64,000 nucleotides of DNA from Saprospiraceae bacterium (GCA_028285545.1 JANQPA010000040.1:62001-126000), one strand, 5' to 3'; numbered from the stretch's first letter, positions 8,617 to 17,189 are shown. Notes: generated by a model not told the origin, from the sequence alone. Numbers and translations are program-made.

Positions 8617-9531
8617 TTATTCCAAAGTTATCTTCCTTACGCTAAAATTCTTTTGAGATACATAAAGCGTTTTTCCATCGGGGGCAATCCCTATTCCGTT
8701 TGGGGAAGCAAAAGTAACAGCAGCTCCTACCCCATCATTGCTCCCGGCTGTACCAGAGCCAATAAGGGGCGTTACTGTTCCATCGAGATCTACAGTGTAT
8801 ATAATATGAGTGGTAAATCCAGTGGCATAGAGTTTGCCATTTCCATAGATGAGATAGCCTACCTTACCGGGCACATCTGCCAATTGAGACAAATTGCCGT
8901 CCGGGGTAATTTTACTGACGATGCCATCTGAAAAGTTAGCTACATACACATTTTTATTTTCATCCAAAGCCAAGCCAAAGGGAACATTTAAAGGACCGCC
9001 GGAGGCGATTTCTTCGATTTGTTTATCGGTGCTTATTTTATAAACTTTATTAGTAGAAAAAACAGAATGATAAAGCGTACCCTCCTCATCAATGGCAAGG
9101 CTTCCACCACTAAATCTGGCATCAGAAACATACTCAGAAAGGACGCCCTGAGTATCCACCTGAGCGATAATACCTGATTTATTAAAGGCAACAAAAAGTT
9201 GGTCGTTGACATCAAAAACATGACCCATTGGAGCAGCAGAAAGATTGGCTAAAAAAGGAATACTGCTTCCGTTTTCCTCAACTTTAAAAACAGTTCTACC
9301 CACGTTAGAAGCCAGGTGAGAAACATAAATGGAGCCCTTGCTATCAACAGACAAGCCATCGTCACCCTTATAAGTATTATCTGAAATTGGTAGGGTTTCA
9401 ACTTTAATATTGTTATTTATTGGATTGGGCCCCGGCTCAGGAGTAGGAGGATCTTCCTCTTTGCTACAATAAGACATAAATAGAATACTGAATGTAAATA
9501 CCGTCATGAAGTAATAACTAATCCTTTTCAT
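8617..9531 (-). CDS. NHL/SMP-30-like beta-propeller lipoprotein
   Basis: A 304-residue protein whose signal peptide ends in a lipobox-like MSYCSKEE (Cys22), followed by a proline-rich linker (about 28-40). The remainder is six repeats of the NHL/SGL type with blocks such as GLSVDSKGSIYVS, SLAIDEEGTLYHS, GLALDENKNVYVAN and GIGIAPDGKTLYVS. Such propellers bind ligands or act as lactonase-like enzymes; the function here is unknown. It probably sits on the outer membrane or in the periplasm. Its transcript ends at a strong hairpin, separating it from the sialidase. Confidence 0.85.
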   Translation of the reverse strand: MKRISYYFMTVFTFSILFMSYCSKEEDPPTPEPGPNPINNNIKVETLPISDNTYKGDDGLSVDSKGSIYVSHLASNVGRTVFKVEENGSSIPFLANLSAAPMGHVFDVNDQLFVAFNKSGIIAQVDTQGVLSEYVSDARFSGGSLAIDEEGTLYHSVFSTNKVYKISTDKQIEEIASGGPLNVPFGLALDENKNVYVANFSDGIVSKITPDGNLSQLADVPGKVGYLIYGNGKLYATGFTTHIIYTVDLDGTVTPLIGSGTAGSNDGVGAAVTFASPNGIGIAPDGKTLYVSQKNFSVRKITLE

Positions 9532-9640
9532 TGATTTAGATTTTTAGTTTTATTACTTCAAAAACTGAAGAAAAAAGTCTTCCGTCCTCTTAATGAATGA
9601 TCTCCGTTTCTCAGATTACAGAAATGAGAGAAAAATTGGA

Positions 9641-9973
9641 TTATACCTGAGCAATCACCGTTTGTACTTCTTTTATTTTCCCATTTTCCAATTGAATATG
9701 TTCCGAAACTCGCATTTTTTGATTAGTAGCTGTATTAACTCCTTCATAGAGAATAGCTGCAAAGGATTCTTCAAAAAAAGAGGATAATAAAATCACTTCC
9801 TTCCAGGGCGTTGGATTGGCTTCCAGAAATTGAATAAAATCAGGTCGATTATTAAATTGGAAAAAACCAGCATTAATAACAAAATTTTCACTTAAACAGG
9901 AGGCCAGTTCTTGAAAGTCGGCAGGTTGCTGCCAGGAATGAAAATATTTTAAAACCAATTCTTTGCTTGTCAT
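9641..9973 (-). CDS. NTF2-like / SnoaL-like protein, 110 aa
   Basis: A small cytoplasmic alpha+beta-cone protein. The opening SKELVLKYFHSWQQPADFQEL and the C-terminal VSEHIQLENGKIKEVQTVI are the usual first helix and last strands of the SnoaL/NTF2-like fold. Many members bind small hydrophobic ligands or serve as isomerases; no catalytic residues can be assigned here. It lies 19 bases downstream of a DUF429 gene, probably in one operon with it. Confidence 0.8.
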   Translation of the reverse strand: MTSKELVLKYFHSWQQPADFQELASCLSENFVINAGFFQFNNRPDFIQFLEANPTPWKEVILLSSFFEESFAAILYEGVNTATNQKMRVSEHIQLENGKIKEVQTVIAQV

Positions 9974-9992
9974 AAAAGATATTTAATAAGTT

Positions 9993-10706
9993 TTAAGGAT
10001 TAGTATTGTAAAAGGCTACTCTCATTTTTATTCCCTCCTCATCAATCGTATTTGAATCTGTCAAAAACGATAGTGTATTACCTTTAGCCAATCTATTTGC
10101 TAAACACAAAACCATTGCATCAACAATATCATCTTTTTTCACTTCTGATCTTTTGAAAATTTTAATGGCTGATTTATATAAGTCCAAGAGTTGAGAATCG
10201 TAATTTTCAATTATTTTTAAACGCTCGTCAATACCCTCACTTTTGGATTTTTTAGTTTGAACAATATTTTGATTTAGGTGCTTAAAACAGATTTCAGGAT
10301 GACTTTCGATAAGCTCAACAACAGAATTTGATTCCACTAAAAATTGATCCACTTCCCTAATTTTTTCCCGAATAAATAAGGATTGGATAGAAAGGCTTTT
10401 GCCTTCAATCTGTATGTTTAATTGCCTGGCTTTTTCATTATCTTTTTCATAAACAGCAGCGCGACATGGCGCATTAAAAACGGTAGAACGTCTGTTTTGA
10501 AGCTCTTTTCTCATTTCCTTGTCAATTGTACGTGGATGTTTCTTAGAACTCAGGCCAATGGGTATATCGATCAAAATGCGATCCAAATCTTTATTGTCTC
10601 TCATCAATTCAATGAAAGTGGGATAAACATCATAGGCATAACGACTATCTACCCATTTAATAATTATCCAGCCATATTTACATCCATCAATTCCTGCTAC
10701 CTTCAT
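9993..10706 (-). CDS. DUF429 family protein
   Basis: A 237-residue cytoplasmic protein with the DUF429 signature. The start KVAGIDGCKYGWIII and the following LDRILIDIPIGL carry conserved acidic residues reminiscent of an RNase H-like fold, and KKDDIVDAMVLCLANRLA occurs near the C-terminus. Family function is unproven; a predicted nuclease role is inference from fold. It sits between a SAM methyltransferase and an NTF2-like gene on the same strand, with short gaps. Confidence 0.88.
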   Translation of the reverse strand: MKVAGIDGCKYGWIIIKWVDSRYAYDVYPTFIELMRDNKDLDRILIDIPIGLSSKKHPRTIDKEMRKELQNRRSTVFNAPCRAAVYEKDNEKARQLNIQIEGKSLSIQSLFIREKIREVDQFLVESNSVVELIESHPEICFKHLNQNIVQTKKSKSEGIDERLKIIENYDSQLLDLYKSAIKIFKRSEVKKDDIVDAMVLCLANRLAKGNTLSFLTDSNTIDEEGIKMRVAFYNTNP

Positions 10707-10763
10707 ATGGTCATTAAATATTCTATTTTTCTAAAAAAAATTATTGGATTCCATTACTTATGA

Positions 10764-11333
10764 TCAAAGCTTTTCCATGGTGATCATTTTATATAGTGTA
10801 TGAGATTGATGATTTGATTGAGTATCCTTAAAGATATATTCCAGTTCTATCTCATGGAATTTTTTCAAATTATTTGCTTCCTTGAAAACTGAATTTAATA
10901 TTTCTAATTTCTGCCCTGTATTTTGAATACAAATGGTAATAAGGCATTTTGGTTGGGCTTCCTGAAATATTCTTTTTAGGAAAGTAACCTCCTTATCCCG
11001 TTCTTTTTTTCGAAAGTGAAACATGCTGTTCAAAAGAATAAAATCAAACTGACTGAGTTTTGGGTATTCATAAATGTCCTCTACCAATCCTTCTATTGGA
11101 AGTTTTTCTTTTTTTGCTATTCTCATTAATTGTTGAATACCAACCTTTGAGGAATCTATTCCAGTCACTTCAAAACCCATTCTGGCTAAAGGGATGGCGT
11201 CTCTACCCTGGCCACATCCCAGGTCTAATAATTTACCTTTGGGATTTATTTTTGAATAAAATTCAAGCAACTCTGGGAAGGGCGTTCCGAAAAGATTTTC
11301 AGTTTGGTAGTGTTTGTCGTAAGGAGATTTCAT
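10764..11333 (-). CDS. Class I SAM-dependent methyltransferase
   Basis: A Rossmann-fold methyltransferase of 189 residues. Motif I is LLDLGCGQGRDAIPLA, followed by FEVTGIDSSKVGI for the second strand and FDFILLNSMFHF for motif IV-like positions. It is closest to the TehB/thiopurine-like small methyltransferases; the substrate is unknown. I chose the ATG at 11333. A longer in-frame TTG start at 11348 would overlap the stop of the HAD gene. The two genes are therefore separated by 11 bases and likely coupled. Confidence 0.85.
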   Translation of the reverse strand: MKSPYDKHYQTENLFGTPFPELLEFYSKINPKGKLLDLGCGQGRDAIPLARMGFEVTGIDSSKVGIQQLMRIAKKEKLPIEGLVEDIYEYPKLSQFDFILLNSMFHFRKKERDKEVTFLKRIFQEAQPKCLITICIQNTGQKLEILNSVFKEANNLKKFHEIELEYIFKDTQSNHQSHTLYKMITMEKL

Positions 11334-11344
11334 TACTAAACTTT

Positions 11345-12004
11345 TCAAGGGAATAATTCTTCAATATGATCGAATATTTCAACTTTGTTATTGGTTTCTC
11401 TAGCTAGCCTGGACTTGGACTGGTGGCCATTGGCGATCAATACACAATCTACCCTTAGTTCATTAGCAACTTTATAATCATGGATGGTATCTCCAATTAA
11501 AATAGTTTGATGGGGAGTAATTTGGTTTATTTCCATTAGATGTTTTCCGACCGTCACCTTACTTTCCGCACGATGGTTATCTAAGCCCTCTATTTGTTGA
11601 AAATAATCTTTTATTTCATAATGATTTAACAATTCAAGCACACTTTCCTTATGAGCAGCAGTCAAAATAAATTGGTTTAAGTCATAGGACTGAAAAGACT
11701 CCAATATTTCTTCTGCATAATCATGCAGTTGGCAGGTTTTGACTTGAGCATCATAATTAGAGATAAAAGTATGGGTTAAGCGTTCAAAAGATTCTTCATT
11801 CAAGTCCATGCCTATTTTTTCATAATAAGATGAAATCGGAAAGCCAAAAGCTTCTCTATATCTCATTTGATCTAAAGGAGGCTTTTGTTGATTAACAAGC
11901 ATTCCATTTACGATCTCCACACATAACCAAATATCATTTAACAGGGTCCCGTTCCAATCCCAAATAACGGTTTGGTAATCATTTACTATTCTTTTTCCAG
12001 CCAT
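11345..12004 (-). CDS. HAD-superfamily hydrolase, phosphoglycolate phosphatase-like
   Basis: A 219-residue HAD phosphatase. Motif I is VIWDWNGTLLND, where the second Asp is replaced by Asn as in some GmhB/PGP relatives. A helical cap is at about 20-90, motif II is FILTA, motif III Lys lies in AESKVTVGKHL, and motif IV is ILIGDTIHDYKVA. It probably dephosphorylates a small metabolite. Its start codon overlaps, in another frame, the C-terminal remnant of a Nudix gene (11979-12107), so the region upstream was once coding. Confidence 0.85.
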   Translation of the reverse strand: MAGKRIVNDYQTVIWDWNGTLLNDIWLCVEIVNGMLVNQQKPPLDQMRYREAFGFPISSYYEKIGMDLNEESFERLTHTFISNYDAQVKTCQLHDYAEEILESFQSYDLNQFILTAAHKESVLELLNHYEIKDYFQQIEGLDNHRAESKVTVGKHLMEINQITPHQTILIGDTIHDYKVANELRVDCVLIANGHQSKSRLARETNNKVEIFDHIEELFP

Positions 12005-12107
12005 ATTCTGAGAAATTTATGTTGGAGGCATACTCTTGAATTGCCTTTTTTATATAAGGTATGGTATTTTGAGGAATTTCATTAAGAGTGGACCATTTTA
12101 ATCGGGA
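11979..12107 (-). pseudogene. C-terminal remnant of a Nudix hydrolase
   Basis: Directly after the stop codon of the endonuclease-like gene, in the same frame, 42 codons read as KWSTLNEIPQNTIPYI...FSEYGW before a TGA at 11979. LNEIPxNTIPYIxxAI and FSEYGW are characteristic of the end of Nudix hydrolases. The Nudix box itself is absent, so this is a truncated relic without a start. It overlaps the first codons of the HAD gene. Confidence 0.7.
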
Positions 12108-13193
12108 TTATTGTTTCGTCCTTATTTCAGAGCTAATTTGAAGTCTTATAAAAACACCTTTGTGATCTGAGGGCCATGGCACATCAGTAGCCAGGAAATT
12201 CTCATTTAAGGTATAACTGGTATCGATTTGGTTGCGTACGTAGGAGGCCTTAGGGCCTACAATAGCAGCGTATTTTGTTGTAATCCTATCTCCTTTATAG
12301 AATACATAATCTATACGATCCCTTTCATCGGCCAGAGGAGTCCAACTGGTTGCTTTAACATCGTCTGCATAGGATGGCCAAGTAAAACCTGGGTTTTTCA
12401 CCTCATCAGGAAAGAATGCTCGGTAGGAATCAATAAAACCACTTTTTTCCAGCAAAAATGTTACCGGCCAATTAATTACCATCCCGTTATGATCAAATAA
12501 TTGCTGACTGTTTTCGGTCCAGTCAAGGTAGGAGGGTTCATTAAAATCCCCCATTAAAATGATTGGTGATTCTATAGTTGCTACCTCCTTAATAAAAGCT
12601 TTAATTTGTTCATCCCTTTCAGAAAGTTGATTATAGGCTAATATCTCACCGATGTTCTTAACAGGTTGAGGACTTCCATTTCCATCGTCTTTCAATTTCC
12701 AATCTGGAGATCCTCCATTATATCCACGCGGCAGGTAACAGGCATACTGGGTGTAATCTAAGTGGGCCACGGCGACAAATACAGGAAATGTACCAAGGTC
12801 GATTTCAAACTGAACAATAGAGCCCTTCTCTTGATAAATCACCTTTGATTCATTTATTGGATATTTGCTGATAATAGAAACATCTCCTCCTGTATAAGCT
12901 CCATGATAGTCTATCCCAAAGTTTGATAAAGCTTTCAGCATTCGGTTGGTCCAATCTATATTTTCGTAATTCCGGACTTCTGAGAAACCAATGATATCCG
13001 GTTTGGTTTCTATTATGACATCCCGAATTTTATTAAATCCATTCGGTACGGATGTTCCCTCTTGCCAGACATTCAAAGAAAGGAAGCTAATATCTAGTGA
13101 AGAAGCCTGTTTTTGGGATAAGTTGTTACAACAATTTAGCAATAACCCCGCTATAAATAGAACACCTAATAGTTTATTTTCGATGCGTTTCAC
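12108..13193 (-). CDS. Endonuclease/exonuclease/phosphatase family lipoprotein
   Basis: A 361-residue protein of the Mg-dependent EEP (DNase I-like) fold, exported by a lipoprotein-like signal peptide (LLGVLFIAGLLLNCC). The metal-binding and catalytic blocks are FLSLNVWQEG, IIGFSEVRNY (Glu), LMGDFNEPSYLDW (Asp, Asn), DRIDYVFYKG and SDHKGVFIRL (Asp-His). Possible substrates are extracellular nucleic acid or phosphoesters. The only usable start in frame is GTG at 13193. It follows a short-chain dehydrogenase remnant by 12 bases and ends where a Nudix remnant begins. Confidence 0.85.
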   Translation of the reverse strand: MKRIENKLLGVLFIAGLLLNCCNNLSQKQASSLDISFLSLNVWQEGTSVPNGFNKIRDVIIETKPDIIGFSEVRNYENIDWTNRMLKALSNFGIDYHGAYTGGDVSIISKYPINESKVIYQEKGSIVQFEIDLGTFPVFVAVAHLDYTQYACYLPRGYNGGSPDWKLKDDGNGSPQPVKNIGEILAYNQLSERDEQIKAFIKEVATIESPIILMGDFNEPSYLDWTENSQQLFDHNGMVINWPVTFLLEKSGFIDSYRAFFPDEVKNPGFTWPSYADDVKATSWTPLADERDRIDYVFYKGDRITTKYAAIVGPKASYVRNQIDTSYTLNENFLATDVPWPSDHKGVFIRLQISSEIRTKQ

Positions 13194-13205
13194 AAGATCA
13201 ATGAT

Positions 13206-13409
13206 TCAAAAATTTGAAATAATCTCCTCTGTAAGTTTCCAAAGCTCGGCAGCTAATTGTTCATCCTGAGCAAAAACATAGGGCGTTTTCATCTTAGCAA
13301 TACTACTAAAATATTTACCTGAAACATTAGCCACAGATGGATCTACCGTTAAGGATACTCTAGTAAAGTTAAAGCCTTCCGTTATTTGTTCTGCTGCTGA
13401 TGGTTCCAT
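13206..13409 (-). pseudogene. C-terminal remnant of a short-chain dehydrogenase
   Basis: A 67-codon frame whose second half, VSGKYFSSIAKMKTP...FAQDEQLAAELWKLTEEII, matches the end of SDR-family oxidoreductases (GKYF, then A-DE-LA-LW-xSE). The Rossmann glycine motif and YxxxK site are absent, and only 16 bases separate its ATG from the upstream gene. It therefore looks like a truncated relic rather than a functional small gene. A stop codon precedes the ATG in frame. Confidence 0.7.
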
Positions 13410-13425
13410 AGATTAAGGTTCCTTT

Positions 13426-13854
13426 CTAATTTTCTACTAAATTCTTTATGGTAAGCAAGACATTCGTCCAAAATTCATCAGATCGTAATTGTTGTTTTTC
13501 AGTCGGGATATTGTCCTCTGTAATGGTCAATTGGGTTCCATTTTCGGTTTCCACTAAATCGAAAGTCCAGGTCCTATAATTTTCTGGTATATCAGCAACA
13601 CCTTCAAGATTACTCCAATGAGAGTACTGCAATTGAAAATAGGGCTTGTAATTCATTATTATTCCTTTTTCCAGGTACTTATGTCCATTATACTCTCCCT
13701 CGAATGTAATAGAACTTCCCTCCTTCCAATCCGATTTGACATCCGCCCCATAAAAATATCTTTTTGAAATATCAGGATTTACTAAAGCTTCCCAAACCTG
13801 TGTGGCAGAAGCTTCAATATCTATCGATAATTTCGAAACATGCTTTCTATTCAT
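13426..13854 (-). CDS. SRPBCC / AHSA1-like ligand-binding protein
   Basis: A 142-residue single-domain START-like protein. The opening KLSIDIEASATQVWEALVNPD and the motif FDLVETENGTQLTITEDN, followed by a long C-terminal helix, are typical of the AHSA1 (activator of Hsp90 ATPase homologue) branch. Such proteins bind hydrophobic ligands; the specific role is unknown. No signal peptide is present. It is 28 bases downstream of a hypothetical gene. Confidence 0.87.
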   Translation of the reverse strand: MNRKHVSKLSIDIEASATQVWEALVNPDISKRYFYGADVKSDWKEGSSITFEGEYNGHKYLEKGIIMNYKPYFQLQYSHWSNLEGVADIPENYRTWTFDLVETENGTQLTITEDNIPTEKQQLRSDEFWTNVLLTIKNLVEN

Positions 13855-13882
13855 TTTAGGAATTTAGGCGTCCATTAAGGTT

Positions 13883-14779
13883 TTACATCTTTCTCTGAAT
13901 TTGCTTTATCTCCAATTTTCTCATTTGTGAATTGACCGTCCTACGGTCGAAACGGTAAAAGTTTAAAATCTTGTCTTTTAAACTGTATTTATATTGCTTC
14001 CGATGGAGTGTGATATTTTGATAATTGTCGATATCGAATTTTCCAGTAAAAAAATCGTCTTTTATGGTTTTAAAATCTGTTCTTTCTTCTGGTTTCACTG
14101 AATATAAATTGATCCCCCAGATGTAATCAAGAAGGACTTCATTTTCTAATTTTTCGGTCTTTAAGAGACTGGTCTCACTTATATTAAAATTTAATTCTGA
14201 TAAAAAAGACAAGCCTTTAAGAGCCAGACCTATAGGGCCTTTTTTCTCTGGGGATTCATCTAAACTATGAGAAAAGTTAAGGGGAATTTTAGAATCAAAA
14301 TATTGATGAATCAATTCAAGGTCTCTGCAAATATAATTTAACTGGTCTTTTTTGTCTTCAACAAATGAAAAGCCATTTTCGAGAACCCTTTTATTTTTAA
14401 TTTTTGCTCTAACAAAATCGAAATAGGTGTCAATATTTGACTCATCTAGTACTTTGATTTCTTGGTTTTTCTCATCCAATTGATATAAAAAAGAGTGGTC
14501 GATTTCGGATTGAAATTGATCTTCAATTCCCTTGAAAGCGGCAAAGGGCTGAAAACTGGTCAGTAAAAACAAAATTCCTTTAGGGTAACTCACCCTAAAT
14601 TCAACATTGGGATTCCTTCTAAGAATATCGATTTTAATTGAATATTGATTTTCAATGGGATCACGAGTTTTTTCGGCATAGCGAAATAGATCCTGACGAT
14701 ACACCTGATATTCTAATTTTTCAATCCCTTTCCAATCCGGGTTTATGTCAATTTCTTCAAAGTAATCCTTATTGGTCAT
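13883..14779 (-). CDS. Hypothetical protein, 298 aa
   Basis: I do not recognise a family with confidence. The protein is mostly helical and charged, without signal peptide or membrane segment. It has a hydrophobic patch FLLTSFQPFAAF around 67-78 and a Lys/Arg-rich C-terminus (about 265-298). The overall look, about 300 residues with a QxxQYSIKIDILRRNP-like segment early on, recalls RteC-like proteins, but the match is too weak to name it. Upstream lies a MOSC-domain relic. Confidence 0.6.
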   Translation of the reverse strand: MTNKDYFEEIDINPDWKGIEKLEYQVYRQDLFRYAEKTRDPIENQYSIKIDILRRNPNVEFRVSYPKGILFLLTSFQPFAAFKGIEDQFQSEIDHSFLYQLDEKNQEIKVLDESNIDTYFDFVRAKIKNKRVLENGFSFVEDKKDQLNYICRDLELIHQYFDSKIPLNFSHSLDESPEKKGPIGLALKGLSFLSELNFNISETSLLKTEKLENEVLLDYIWGINLYSVKPEERTDFKTIKDDFFTGKFDIDNYQNITLHRKQYKYSLKDKILNFYRFDRRTVNSQMRKLEIKQIQRKM

Positions 14780-14847
14780 TTATATTTTTCGTTCAATGTC
14801 TTAAATTTATACAGGTTCTAATTTTTTGTGGGGCTTTGTCGGCAATT

Positions 14848-15009
14848 CTATGGCTGACTGGGGTCTTTAGCCACTCGGGATCTGTGTTTCACTGTCTTGC
14901 CCATATGAGCATCCCCTTCTACTCCTAATCCTTCCAGGAGAAAGATTTCTTTTTGGTTCTTTTTCTGGAAGCTATGAGTACCACTTTTACTAACAGCCAG
15001 TACTTTCAT
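14848..15009 (-). pseudogene. N-terminal remnant of a MOSC-domain protein
   Basis: An ATG-started frame of 53 codons ends in TAG. It contains VLAVSKSGTHSF, LLEGLGVEGDAHMG and TVKHRSRVAKDPSQP, the conserved N-terminal third of bacterial MOSC (molybdenum cofactor sulfurase C-terminal) proteins. Just after the TAG the frame reads NCRQ, recalling the NLRQ that normally follows QP, and then stops again. The remaining two thirds of the domain are missing, so it is a truncated relic. Confidence 0.75.
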
Positions 15010-15014
15010 CAGCT

Positions 15015-15395
15015 TTACTTATTTTTTTCATATTCTTCTGGGTTAGATAATTTTCGGTCTTCACTTACTTCTCCTTCAATATTATAATAAGCTACAATTT
15101 CTTCGATTAAGTTATCCTTTGCATAATACCATTCACTTACGTCTAATCTAAAATCACCTTGAACAGCTGTATATCGTACGCATGCTTTTTGACCATCATA
15201 AATTTCGTCATGCAGAATAAAGTGATATCCCAGGAAGTTAGTTTTATTGGCTTCTACCAAATTGATGTAGTTTTGCTTCCCATCAATAGTACCATAGGGG
15301 CTGGTATGTTTGAAGTTTTCAGTTACAGGTAAATTCAGGAAGTCGCCCTCCTCCCATTTTTGGAACCATACTTCTACTAATTTTTTTAATTCCAT
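15015..15395 (-). CDS. NTF2-like / SnoaL-like protein, 126 aa
   Basis: A small cone-fold protein opening LKKLVEVWFQKWEEGDFLNL and ending with the strand pair ACVRYTAVQGDFRLDVSEWYY and NLIEEIVAYYNIEG. This arrangement is that of SnoaL-like polyketide-cyclase or NTF2-like domains. The substrate is unknown and no catalytic residues can be assigned. It starts 3 bases after the stop of the Vat-like acetyltransferase, so the two are very probably translated from one message. Confidence 0.8.
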   Translation of the reverse strand: MELKKLVEVWFQKWEEGDFLNLPVTENFKHTSPYGTIDGKQNYINLVEANKTNFLGYHFILHDEIYDGQKACVRYTAVQGDFRLDVSEWYYAKDNLIEEIVAYYNIEGEVSEDRKLSNPEEYEKNK

Positions 15396-15398
15396 TTC

Positions 15399-16025
15399 CT
15401 AAAGCGTTTTGAGATGATCAATATTATTGCCAGTTAGGTGATGAACATTTTGGGTAATCTTTTCAATGGGCCATTCCCACCACTTCATTTTTAATAATGC
15501 CTCAATATCTTCATCAGAAAATCTTTTGCGAATAGCGCTGGCAGGATTCCCTCCTACGATCGTATAAGGTTCTACATCTTTGGTCACTACTGATTTGGTG
15601 GCAATGATGGCTCCATCTCCTACAGTCAGTCCAGGCATAATGGTAGCTCCATAGCCAATCCAAACATCATTGCCAACAATCGTATCTCCCTTCATGGGAT
15701 AGGATTTACCATCCATAGCATGACTCCAATCTCCTCCAAAAACAGCAAATGGATAGGAAGAAATTGCATCTGATAAATGATTGGCTCCATTCATTATAAA
15801 GGTGACATCAGAAGCAATCATACAGAACTTTCCAATTATCAATTTATCCCCCGTAAAGTCAAAGAGGTATTTTACATTTTTTTCAAAATTCTCGACGTTT
15901 TCAAAATCATCGTAATAGGTATAATCTCCAACCTGAATATTGGGATTTTTTATGATGTTTTTTAAAAAACAGAGTCTATCATAGTTAGTAAGTGGAAAAA
16001 TTAAGTTTTTATCAGGTATGTTCAT
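15399..16025 (-). CDS. Vat/CatB-like xenobiotic O-acetyltransferase (left-handed beta-helix)
   Basis: Family role: acetyl-CoA-dependent O-acetylation, for streptogramin A (Vat) or chloramphenicol (CatB). The 208-residue length and block order match Vat closely: VGDYTYYDD, GDKLIIGKFCMIAS, FIMNGANHLSDAISSYPF with the catalytic His in GANH, GDTIVGNDVWIGYGATIMPG, GDGAIIATKSVVTKDVEPY and GGNPASAIRKRF. Hexapeptide repeats cover roughly residues 70-170. Whether it confers resistance cannot be told; environmental homologues with other acceptors exist. It leads a pair with an NTF2-like gene. Confidence 0.88.
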   Translation of the reverse strand: MNIPDKNLIFPLTNYDRLCFLKNIIKNPNIQVGDYTYYDDFENVENFEKNVKYLFDFTGDKLIIGKFCMIASDVTFIMNGANHLSDAISSYPFAVFGGDWSHAMDGKSYPMKGDTIVGNDVWIGYGATIMPGLTVGDGAIIATKSVVTKDVEPYTIVGGNPASAIRKRFSDEDIEALLKMKWWEWPIEKITQNVHHLTGNNIDHLKTL

Positions 16026-16308
16026 TACTATATTTTAATAGACTGGAAAAAGAAAGTCACTTTCCTCGATAGGGATAGATCTTTTTTATTATCCTTATGG
16101 AGTTTCGGCGTATTCTTTCCAATCCAAGGTTTAAAATCATCCGTTTTAGACTTCCCATTATTAAAAACATCAAATTTTTACTGTAAAATTAATGCATCCA
16201 CCTTTTCTATTGCCCAGGAGGTTTGCCAAATATTTTTTCTAGTGTTCTTCAATTTACGTTTCTGACCACTTATTTCATGAAAAAAAACGCTATCAGCAAC
16301 TCGTATTC
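16026..16308. other. Intergenic region with possible coding debris
   Basis: No complete gene is visible. On the minus strand an open frame overlapping the end of the AlkD-like gene runs to a stop at 16178 and reads ...HEISGQKRKLKN...WAIEKVDALILQ. It has no proper start of its own. It may be leftover coding sequence, but I cannot name a family. Confidence 0.35.
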
Positions 16309-17001
16309 CTAAGCTAAATTCAACTTCTTTTGCAGTTCTTTTACAGTCAAATGGCTTAATCGTCCCCTATTTTTTTCAAAAAACTCAACAACTGCAATTT
16401 TATCTGCTTTAGCTAACTCATACAGGGCATTTGTTAAAGCTTTAGATATTTCCTCGCGATGGTCCTCTACTACTGCACTACATATTTCTAGTGTTCTTGA
16501 AGCACTTCCCGTTCCTCCCTTCGTTTTTTTATTTAGCGCTATGGTTGCTGAAATAGCTAATCTGCGCAACCATACATCCCCCGAGTTTAAGTAATCTTTT
16601 ATTTTCTCGGTACTGAGTTTTTGTTCCCGCCAGGCAATTCCTACCACATTTATTGCATAATAATCTACAGCAAGCCAATTATCAAGATTTTGACTAAGTT
16701 CATCAATATCTTCAAGGGTGAGTGAATCTCTCAATCTTTTATCCGTAGCCAGGTAAGCAAAGGCTAATTGTTGTAATTCAAAGACATTTTCATCAACGAA
16801 GGCTTTTACCAATTCCAACTTTTGGGAAGGGTGGTAATTTTTGGTAAACACTTTTATTTCTCGAAAAACTGTTTTCAAATTTGCGGTAGCTACCCTCAAT
16901 AATTCCAATTTTGTAGGATATCTCTTAATGGCATAATTGAGAGAAGCTTCATCGACAAAATACTCAAGGGATTCTTTTATGTCTTGAATGAGTTCTTGCA
17001 T
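16309..17001 (-). CDS. DNA alkylation repair (AlkD-like HEAT-repeat) protein
   Basis: A 230-residue all-helical protein. The central part (about 60-170) shows HEAT-like helices with VWLRRLAISATIAL, the typical AlkD-family block in a repeat that holds the DNA backbone. AlkD removes alkylated bases; related family members bind DNA without glycosylase activity, and the catalytic Asp/Trp pair cannot be confirmed here. I use the ATG at 17001; a TTG six codons earlier is also open. Confidence 0.75.
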   Translation of the reverse strand: MQELIQDIKESLEYFVDEASLNYAIKRYPTKLELLRVATANLKTVFREIKVFTKNYHPSQKLELVKAFVDENVFELQQLAFAYLATDKRLRDSLTLEDIDELSQNLDNWLAVDYYAINVVGIAWREQKLSTEKIKDYLNSGDVWLRRLAISATIALNKKTKGGTGSASRTLEICSAVVEDHREEISKALTNALYELAKADKIAVVEFFEKNRGRLSHLTVKELQKKLNLA

Positions 17002-17189
17002 AATTCTGTTCTTGGACAATTATTATCAATATTGACTACTCTTTCTCTGTAAGATGATAAGGGACGTATAGAATATTTGTAGCCATTTTATGCCGCTGGT
17101 AAACGCTGATTTAGCTGATTTTTCTAACCCAAGACTTTAAAAGTTTACTATACCATACATTTTTTTTAGGGTTAGGTAATCTATCTTTT

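Noticed and set aside
16026-16308. Possible small coding frame overlapping the AlkD-like gene.
   Set aside because: It has no proper start codon and no recognisable family; kept only as possible debris.
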